Of a DNA stretch of 36,206 nucleotides, positions 22,675-29,106 are shown piece after piece. The position numbers and the translations under genes were made by a program. The notes below the pieces were generated by a model. That model ran no database searches, was not told the origin of the DNA, and worked only from the letters and a program-made list of their open reading frames with translations. Within the stretch, counting starts at the first letter, position 1. Every line of letters begins with the position of its first letter. Origin of the DNA: Streptomyces sparsogenes (lineage in GTDB: Bacteria > Actinomycetota > Actinomycetes > Streptomycetales > Streptomycetaceae); contig NZ_MAXF01000050.1 in assembly GCF_001704635.1 (NCBI RefSeq), forward strand, positions 1 through 36,206. Direction: 5' to 3'.

Positions 22675-22881
22675 ATGACACAGCTCGACTGGCAGCGGGC
22701 CACGACCCCGGAGGACGGGGAGCAGGAGGCCTACCTGGAGGTGGCCGCGGGCCCCGATGGCCGGATCTACATGCGCGAGAGCAACGACCCCGACAACATC
22801 GTGGTGACGACCCAGGCCAAGTGGGAGGCGTTCATCAAGGGGGTCAAGGCGGGCGAGTTCGACGACTTCGCGGAGGAGTGA
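22675..22881 (+). CDS. DUF397-like small protein
   Basis: 68 residues. AAGGA (22663-22667) is spaced for ATG 22675. An earlier ATG at 22670 opens a two-codon frame whose TGA overlaps the start (ATGCGATGA). The C-terminal part (RESNDPDNIVVTTQAKWEAFIKGVKAGEFDDF) matches the DUF397 pattern of a DPD turn followed by W-x-A-F-I-x-G-V-K-x-G-E-F. In Streptomyces such proteins are often paired with an XRE partner, which is absent here. It stands alone between the divergent hydrolase and the secretion-like genes. Confidence 0.75.
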   Translation: MTQLDWQRATTPEDGEQEAYLEVAAGPDGRIYMRESNDPDNIVVTTQAKWEAFIKGVKAGEFDDFAEE

Positions 22882-23218
22882 GGGGGAGCGCGGGGGAGGA
22901 GCCGGACGAGAAGCGGAGGCGGAGAGGAAGGACCGCCGAACCGCGAGCCGGAGCCCGAACCGCGACCCCGAGCCGGAGCCCGAGCCCCCGACATCGATCA
23001 TTGCCCAGCGCTCATGTGCGTGATACACACAGTAGCCAGCGGGCCCCACATTGACGCTTTCGTACGCCGACCAGGTCATCGTGGTCCACAACACGTACGA
23101 GATCCGCCAAGAAATGCCGCCAAGTCGACATGCGGAAGCGGAATCGTCAGCGAAGATAGAGGCTGGCATGTGCCAACCGACGGAGGCACGCAACTACCCA
23201 TAAGGGGCGGTGAGTTCT
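22882..23218. other. Intergenic region before the type IV-like cluster
   Basis: The first 100 bp are purine/GC low complexity with GAGCCGGAGCCCGA-type repeats (about 22940-22986). After about 22990 the composition drops in GC and looks regulatory, with several AT-richer boxes such as GATACACACAGTAG (23021-23034) and AAGATAGAGG (23153-23162). No gene or RNA that I can support is seen. The promoter of the cluster probably lies here. Confidence 0.4.
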
Positions 23219-23527
23219 ATGTTTCTAGCGGCCGACAAGGGCGACATCGACACCATCATCGGCGGAATCGCCCCAGACTGGGGCCCCTTCGGCGACCTGG
23301 GCGGCGAGGCCCGCGTCATGATCGAGGTGGTGATGGCCGTCGCCCTGCTGCTCTGCTTCGGCATCGCCATCTGGGGCGCGGCCAAACAGCGGATCGGCGC
23401 GACCGCGCTGCGCGACACCTTCAGCGCCGAACAGGGCAAGGGCCTGATCGTCGCCGGCCTGACCGGTGTGTTCATCATCGGATCCCTGGGCACTGTCTTC
23501 ACGATCGTGTACGGCATGGCTGTCTAG
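23219..23527 (+). CDS. Small two-helix membrane protein, VirB2/TrbC-like candidate
   Basis: 102 residues from ATG 23219, served by AAGGGG 11 bp upstream; a GTG at 23210 is too close to that site. There are two hydrophobic helices (about 35-57 and 80-100) separated by a short charged loop (KQRIGATALRDTFSAEQGKG), preceded by an acidic N-terminus. This two-helix layout, as the first gene before VirB8/VirB6/VirB4-like genes, is the position of the pilin-type or VirB2/TrbC subunit in type IV systems, but no classical signal peptide is present. The assignment is by size and position only. Confidence 0.55.
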   Translation: MFLAADKGDIDTIIGGIAPDWGPFGDLGGEARVMIEVVMAVALLLCFGIAIWGAAKQRIGATALRDTFSAEQGKGLIVAGLTGVFIIGSLGTVFTIVYGMAV

Positions 23528-23679
23528 CGCTCCACACCACCCACCCGCAGAGCCGACCCCCCACGCGCGGCGCACCCCCCGTCCCGAGGCCTCCACCCCC
23601 GAGCCCCCGCCCGATCCACCTCCCCACCACGAGGCTGCTCCCTGATGCCCGCTTCGCTCCTTGAGGTCGTGTCAGCTTG

Positions 23680-23862
23680 ATGTCCACTCACACCGTCGCG
23701 CACCACCGTCACTCCGCGCCGCTACCGTCGTATGGGGGTGGCCGGCGAGCGACCACGGCTGTCGCGGCCGACGCGGCTGGGGCGGCTGTCACGGTTGGGG
23801 CGGCTGGGGCGGTCGGCGCGGCTGTCACGGTTGACACGTTTGAAGGGGCGTACGTGCGATGA
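23680..23862 (+). CDS. Doubtful 60-residue frame overlapping the VirB8-like gene start
   Basis: ATG 23680 opens a 60-codon frame whose TGA overlaps the next gene as ATGA (23859-23862). GAGGTCG lies about 12 bp upstream. The second half is Ala/Val/Gly-rich and is made by a repeat, GCGGCTGTCACGGTTG, at 23782-23797 and 23818-23833. The frame may just be intergenic repeat DNA that happens to be open. The stretch 23528-23679 holds nothing recognisable. Confidence 0.25.
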   Translation: MSTHTVAHHRHSAPLPSYGGGRRATTAVAADAAGAAVTVGAAGAVGAAVTVDTFEGAYVR

Positions 23863-24749
23863 GTCTGGGCGGCGATGACGGATACGGCGGGGACTACGGC
23901 CAGGACCCGACCCGCACGGGCGGCCCGTCCTCCGGCGGCCACCTGACGCGCACCCGCCTCCCCGAAGGCGACGACGACCCGTTCGCCCCACCCCGCCGAG
24001 GCACCTCCCGCCCCGGCAAGCCCAGCCGCAACCTGGTCACCGTGGTGAGCGTCGTCGTGCTGCTCATCGCGGCCATCGCCTTCGCCAACCGAGGCGGCGG
24101 AGACGACTCCACGGACGCAGGCTCCGACGGCCCGGGAGGCACCAGCGCGACCAGCGGGTCCACCGCCCCGACGGGCGAGCGCCCCGTGGAGGGGAAGGAC
24201 ACCGTGACGGGGATCGCGTCGGGGTTCGCCAAGACGGAGCAGGGGGCGCAGAGCGCGGCGGCGAATTACGCGGTGGCGCTGGGGTCGGCCGACATGCTCA
24301 ACCGGGACCGCCGCCATGAGATCGTGCCGCGGGTCTTCACGAGCGCGGCGGCCGGACCGCTCCAGGACAAGCTCGACAAGGCCTATTCCACGGACTTTCT
24401 GCAGAAGCTCGGCCTTGACCAAAACGGCAAGGCCGCCGAGGGGCTGACCTACGTCTCACGCACCGCCCCTGTCGGCACCAAGATCACGAAATACGCGGAC
24501 GGCACCGCGACGGTCGCGGTCTGGTGCACAGGAGTGTTCGGCACGGCGGGAGAGGGCTCGAAGACTCCGGTCACCAACGACTGGTTCACCATGACGCTCA
24601 AGCTGCGCTGGGTGGGCAACGACTGGAAGACCGAGAGCTACTCCCAGAAGAACGGCCCAGCGCCCGTCAACAGCGACCGGACCGCTTCCACGGCCGACGA
24701 GATCGCCAAGGCAGTCGAGGAGTACGGAGGGTTCACCTATGCCCGCTAG
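23859..24749 (+). CDS. VirB8/TcpC-like bitopic membrane protein
   Basis: 296 residues; AAGGGG lies upstream of ATG 23859. A hydrophilic Gly/Asp/Arg-rich N-terminus (1-57) precedes one membrane helix (59-77), a Gly/Ser/Thr linker and an extracytoplasmic domain (about 105-296) with FAKTEQGAQSAAANYAVALGS, then a beta-rich C-terminal half. A single N-terminal helix followed by an NTF2-like extracellular domain is the VirB8/TcpC plan. Its place before the VirB6-like and VirB4-like genes supports this. No catalytic residues are expected; such proteins scaffold the channel. Its end overlaps the next gene by 11 bp. Confidence 0.65.
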   Translation: MSLGGDDGYGGDYGQDPTRTGGPSSGGHLTRTRLPEGDDDPFAPPRRGTSRPGKPSRNLVTVVSVVVLLIAAIAFANRGGGDDSTDAGSDGPGGTSATSGSTAPTGERPVEGKDTVTGIASGFAKTEQGAQSAAANYAVALGSADMLNRDRRHEIVPRVFTSAAAGPLQDKLDKAYSTDFLQKLGLDQNGKAAEGLTYVSRTAPVGTKITKYADGTATVAVWCTGVFGTAGEGSKTPVTNDWFTMTLKLRWVGNDWKTESYSQKNGPAPVNSDRTASTADEIAKAVEEYGGFTYAR

Positions 24750-26073
24750 CCCACACCGCCGTGCTCTCACGGTCACCGGCGCCCTGGTAGCCCTGCAGAC
24801 GGCTGCCGTGCTCCTGGCCACCCGAGCCGCTGCCGATCCCGACCCGTCGTCAAGCCCGTCAGGGAAGGGCAACTGCGACCTCATCGTCGGGCCGAACAAG
24901 CACAACTGCGGACGTGAGCAGACCTCGCCCGACCCATCCGACCCCACCTCCCCCCTCGACCCCGCCGCCTCCCTCGCCCGCGGCTGCGCCAACGCCGCCT
25001 CCTGGCTCGTCGGCAAGCTCTCCGACCTCGTCAAGGACACGGCGACCGTCGACTTCACTAACGAGGCATTCCTCCGCCAGTACGCCGTCGTCTTCGCCGC
25101 CTCGACCGTCCTCACCCTCATCCTCTGGCTGCTCGCCGTCGCCAAGCGCGCCATCCGCGGGGCGCCGCTCGGCGAGGCGCTGTCGGAGGCCATAGGTTTC
25201 CTCTGGCTGACGGTGCTCGCCTCGGCCTTCACCCCGCTGATCCTCTATACGGTCGTCACGGCGACCGACGCCGTCACCGAGGCCATCGCCTCGGGCACCG
25301 GCGCGGACAACGACGCCTTCTTCGGCTCGTTCGCCGAGGCCCTGAAGAAGGACGAGGACATCGGCGGCGGGCCGATCATGCTCATCGTCGTGTCGCTGGT
25401 GACCATCCTCGCGGCCGGTGTGCTCTGCCTCGAGCTCGTGATCCGCGCCGCCCTCCTCTACGTGGGCGCGCTGCTGGGCACCGCCGTCTACTCGGGTCTC
25501 GTCGACAAGAACATGTGGGGGCATGTGCGCCGCTGGGCGGGGCTCATGATCGCGGTGATTCTGGTCAAGCCCGTGGTCGTGATAGTGCTCGCCCTCGCCG
25601 GGGCGCTGTCCACGTCCGACAAGGGGCCCGACGCCTTCTCGGCCGTCGTCTCCGGACTCGCGATCATCATCCTCGCCATCTTCGCCAGCGCCATGATCTA
25701 CCGCTTCGTGCCCGGCTTCGGCGATGAGATCGTCAAGGCCCGCAGCGCCAGCGCGGACCCGGCGTCCCGGCAGGCCGCCGCGATCATCAGCTCTCCCGCC
25801 GCGCTCGTGAAGCAGGGCATCAACACCCACAGCGCCCGCGGCGGCGGCGACGGCGGCGGGGGCGGGGCGGCGGCCCGCCCCGGGCAGGCGAAGCCCGCCA
25901 ACCCGGTCTCCGGCGGCGTCGCCGCCCACAGCTCCCGCGGCGGCCAGGGCGGAGCAGGCGGGGGCGGTGCTGCACGCCCCGGCGGCGCGGGGGGCACAGG
26001 CGGCGGGGCCGCCGCCGCGGCCCGCGCGCAGAACCGCGGTTCCAGCAACAACCCAGGAGGTGACCGCCGGTGA
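24739..26073 (+). CDS. VirB6/TrbL-like polytopic membrane protein
   Basis: 444 residues; GGAGG is 9 bp before ATG 24739, inside the preceding gene. A signal-like helix (about 10-33) is followed by a cysteine-containing segment (NCDLIVGPNKHNCG). Then come about six membrane helices between 112 and 325 and a long Gly/Ala-rich cytoplasmic tail (about 345-444) with SARGGGDGGGGGAAARPG repeats. A central block of helices with a low-complexity C-terminal tail is the TrbL/VirB6 pattern. The stop overlaps the next start as GTGA. It is probably the inner-membrane core of the channel. Confidence 0.7.
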   Translation: MPASPHRRALTVTGALVALQTAAVLLATRAAADPDPSSSPSGKGNCDLIVGPNKHNCGREQTSPDPSDPTSPLDPAASLARGCANAASWLVGKLSDLVKDTATVDFTNEAFLRQYAVVFAASTVLTLILWLLAVAKRAIRGAPLGEALSEAIGFLWLTVLASAFTPLILYTVVTATDAVTEAIASGTGADNDAFFGSFAEALKKDEDIGGGPIMLIVVSLVTILAAGVLCLELVIRAALLYVGALLGTAVYSGLVDKNMWGHVRRWAGLMIAVILVKPVVVIVLALAGALSTSDKGPDAFSAVVSGLAIIILAIFASAMIYRFVPGFGDEIVKARSASADPASRQAAAIISSPAALVKQGINTHSARGGGDGGGGGAAARPGQAKPANPVSGGVAAHSSRGGQGGAGGGGAARPGGAGGTGGGAAAAARAQNRGSSNNPGGDRR

Positions 26074-27629
26074 CGATCGAGGCCCAGTCCCACCCCATCG
26101 CGCCTCGCCGCACATATCTGATCGGGCGCGCCCGCCCCAGCGCGATCGTCGGCAAGAACCGTGAGACCGGCGAGATCGCGCTGATCATCGGGGGCGCGTT
26201 CCTCGGGATGATGTGCGGGCTGCTGGTCCCGGTGCTCACGCTGCGCATCGCCACCCTGGTGGGCTTCCCGACCCTCGCCCTGGCCGCCGTGTACGTCCCG
26301 TACAACGGCCGCACCTTCTACAAGTGGTTCGAGATCAACCGCTCCTACAAGCGCACCGTGCGCAGAGGCGCCACCTACCGCTCCGCCGCCGCCGAGGCCG
26401 GCACCCGCCTGGACGGCCGCGAGATCGAGGTCGGCCCGCCGCCCGGCATCGGCCGGATCAACTGGCTCGCGGCCCCCTTCGGCCCCGACGAGATCGCGGT
26501 CCTGCTGCACGCCGACCGCCGCACCGTCACCGCCGCCATCGAGATCGAGGGCCCCGGCGTCGGCCTGCGGGACAGCGAGGACCAGGAGGCGCTGGTCGAC
26601 CGGTTCGGCACGCTGCTCAAGCACGTCGCCAACGGCGACGGCTTCGTGACCCGCCTGCAGATGCTGGCCCGCACCCTCCCCGCCGACCCCGACGCGCACG
26701 CCAAGGACGTGGAGCGGCGCGGCGACGAGGAGGCCCCCGCCTGGCTCAAGGACTCCTACGACCAGCTGCAGTCGATGGTCTCCACCTCCTCCGAGCAGCA
26801 CCGCGCCTATCTGGTCGCCTGCATGCACTACACCCGCGAGCTGGCGGCCGAGGCCCAGGCCATCGCCCGCGCCACCCGCCCCAGCGCCGGCGGCCGCAAG
26901 CTCGACAAGGACGCGGGCCTGGCCGTGGTCATGGCCCGCGAGCTGACCGACATCTGCGCCCGGCTCGCCGAGGCCGACATCCGGGTGCGGCAGCCGCTCG
27001 GCCAGGGCCGGCTGGCCTCGCTCATCCACTCCATGTACGACCCGGACCACCCCATCGACCACATCCAGGCCATGACCCAGCGGAACGCCTGGCCGGCCGA
27101 GCTGGACGCGATGGAGCCCACGTACCTTCAGGCCAAGACCCGCGAGTCGAGCACCCGCGAGCCCTGGTGCCACGCCACGGCCTGGGTGAAGGAGTGGCCG
27201 ATGACCCCGGTCGGGGTCAACTTCCTGGCACCGCTGCTGGTCCACACCCCCGACGTCATCCGTACGGTCGCGGTCTGCATGGACCTGGAGCCGACCGAGA
27301 TCGCGATCGAGCGGATGCTGACGGAGAAGACGAACGACGAGGCGGAAGCCAGCCGCGCCGCCAAGATGAACCGCACCGTCGACCCGCGCGACATCGCCGC
27401 GCACGGCCGGCTCGACCAGCGCGGCGAGGACCTGGCCAGCGGCGCCGCGGGCGTCAACCTCGTCGGCTACATCACCGTCTCCTCCCGCTCCCCCGAGGCC
27501 CTCGCCCGCGACAAGCGGACCATCCGGGCCTCGGCGGGCAAGAGCTATCTGAAGCTCGAGTGGTGCGACCGCGAGCACCACCGGGCCTTTGTGAACACGC
27601 TGCCGTTCGCGACCGGCATCCGGCGATAG
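26070..27629 (+). CDS. SCO6880-type protein: VirB3-like helices plus VirB4 N-terminal domain
   Basis: 519 residues from GTG 26070, overlapping the previous stop by GTGA and served by GGAGG in its tail. Two hydrophobic helices (about 36-60 and 62-76), as in VirB3/PrgI, precede YNGRTFYKWFEINRSYKR. The remaining 430 residues are soluble mixed alpha/beta with no Walker motifs. They match what I recall as the SCO6880 family of actinobacteria, equivalent to the N-terminal CagE/TrbE/VirB domain of VirB4. The ATPase half is the separate next gene, 36 bp downstream. It probably anchors the motor to the membrane core. Confidence 0.7.
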   Translation: MTIEAQSHPIAPRRTYLIGRARPSAIVGKNRETGEIALIIGGAFLGMMCGLLVPVLTLRIATLVGFPTLALAAVYVPYNGRTFYKWFEINRSYKRTVRRGATYRSAAAEAGTRLDGREIEVGPPPGIGRINWLAAPFGPDEIAVLLHADRRTVTAAIEIEGPGVGLRDSEDQEALVDRFGTLLKHVANGDGFVTRLQMLARTLPADPDAHAKDVERRGDEEAPAWLKDSYDQLQSMVSTSSEQHRAYLVACMHYTRELAAEAQAIARATRPSAGGRKLDKDAGLAVVMARELTDICARLAEADIRVRQPLGQGRLASLIHSMYDPDHPIDHIQAMTQRNAWPAELDAMEPTYLQAKTRESSTREPWCHATAWVKEWPMTPVGVNFLAPLLVHTPDVIRTVAVCMDLEPTEIAIERMLTEKTNDEAEASRAAKMNRTVDPRDIAAHGRLDQRGEDLASGAAGVNLVGYITVSSRSPEALARDKRTIRASAGKSYLKLEWCDREHHRAFVNTLPFATGIRR

Positions 27630-27665
27630 AGCGATAGAGACGACTGGGACGATAGGGGCTCCGCC

Positions 27666-29105
27666 GTGGCCGATCCGATTGGCGCCATCACCGAAGCGTT
27701 CACCAGCTTCCTGTTCGGGAAGGTGGAGACGACCCGGCTGCCGGTCCGCACGTCCACGGGGCAGGCACAGGCCGTCTACCTGCCCACCGCCGCACCGGGC
27801 CTGGGCGACTCGGGCGTGATCATCGGGCGGGAGGTGTACTCCGGCAAGGGGTACATCTATGACCCGTTCCAGCTGTACGGGCAGCAGCTGCCCGCCCCCC
27901 ACTGGCTGGTCCTCGGCGAGTCCGGAAACGGCAAGTCGGCCCTGGAGAAGACCTACGTCCTGCGGCAGCTGCGGTTCCGCGACCGTCAGGTCGTGGTGCT
28001 CGACGCCCAGGGCGAGGACGGCGTCGGCGAGTGGAACCTGATCGCCGAGGAGCTGGGCATCACCCCCATCCGGCTCGACCCGATGGCCGCCCTGGACGGC
28101 GGCATCCGCCTCAACCCCCTCGACCCCGCGATCACCTCGACGGGCCAGCTGGCGCTGCTCCGCACGATCATCGAGGTGGCGATGGGTCATGGCCTCGACG
28201 AGCGCTCCGGGTTCGCCCTCAAGGTCGCCCACGCGTACGTCAACCAGACCATCGTCGACCGCCAGCCGGTGCTGACCGACATCGTCGAGCAGCTGCGCCA
28301 CCCCGAGGCGGATTCGGCTGAGGCGATGAACGTCGACATAGACGACGTGCGGGCCTGGGGCCTCGACGTCGCCCTGGTGCTCGACCGGCTCGTCGACGGC
28401 GACCTGCGCGGCATGTTCGACGGCCCGACGACGGCGGGCATCGACCTCAGCGCCCCGCTCATCGTCTTCGACCTCTCCCACATCGACCGCAACTCGATCG
28501 CCATGCCGATCCTGATGGCGATCGTCGGCGTGTGGCTGGAGCACACCTGGATCCGGCCGGACCGCAAGAAGCGCATCTTCCTGGTCGAAGAGGCCTGGCA
28601 CATCATCAACTCGCCGTTTGTCGCGCAGCTCTTCCAGCGCCTGCTGAAGTTCGGGCGCCGGCTCGGCCTGTCCTTCGTCGCCGTCGTCCACCACCTGTCC
28701 GACGTGGTCGACGGCGCGGCGGCGCGGGAGGCCGCGGCGATACTCAAGATGGCGTCGACCCGGACCATCTACGCCCAGAAGGCCGACGAGGCGCGGGCCA
28801 CGGGCCGGGTGCTGGGCCTGCCGCGCTGGGCCGTCGAGATCATCCCGACCCTGACGCCCGGCATCGCGGTCTGGGACGTCAACGGCAACGTCCAGGTCGT
28901 CAAGCACCTGATCACCGAGGCCGAGCGGCCGCTCGTCTACACCGACCGGGCGATGACGGAGGACGCGCTGGCCCTCCAACTGGCCGCCGACGCCGAAGCG
29001 GAGGCCGAGGAGCGGGCGGCCGCGGCCGTGGAGCAGCGGCTCGCCCAGGAAGCCGCCGAGGCGGACGCGTACGGCGGGCCCTCGTACGGTTCGACGGTGG
29101 CCTGA
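27666..29105 (+). CDS. VirB4/TraC-like ATPase
   Basis: 479 residues from GTG 27666. Walker A is GESGNGKS (84-91). A DAQGEDGVGEWNLIAEELG segment and LNPLDP (150-154) follow, as in VirB4 C-terminal domains. Walker B is RIFLVEEAWHII (303-314), with the E-E-A-W typical of VirB4/TraC. The terminal 60 residues are Ala/Glu-rich helix. It lacks the N-terminal VirB4 domain, which is supplied by the preceding gene. It should hexamerise and power assembly or transport. All catalytic motifs are intact, so the system has at least one working motor. Confidence 0.9.
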   Translation: MADPIGAITEAFTSFLFGKVETTRLPVRTSTGQAQAVYLPTAAPGLGDSGVIIGREVYSGKGYIYDPFQLYGQQLPAPHWLVLGESGNGKSALEKTYVLRQLRFRDRQVVVLDAQGEDGVGEWNLIAEELGITPIRLDPMAALDGGIRLNPLDPAITSTGQLALLRTIIEVAMGHGLDERSGFALKVAHAYVNQTIVDRQPVLTDIVEQLRHPEADSAEAMNVDIDDVRAWGLDVALVLDRLVDGDLRGMFDGPTTAGIDLSAPLIVFDLSHIDRNSIAMPILMAIVGVWLEHTWIRPDRKKRIFLVEEAWHIINSPFVAQLFQRLLKFGRRLGLSFVAVVHHLSDVVDGAAAREAAAILKMASTRTIYAQKADEARATGRVLGLPRWAVEIIPTLTPGIAVWDVNGNVQVVKHLITEAERPLVYTDRAMTEDALALQLAADAEAEAEERAAAAVEQRLAQEAAEADAYGGPSYGSTVA

Positions 29106-29106
29106 C

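Noticed and set aside
25698..28979. 1093-codon open frame on the minus strand opposite the VirB6/VirB4-like genes
   Set aside because: It shadows three well-supported genes, has no motif or ribosome site, and its composition follows from the codon bias of the other strand.
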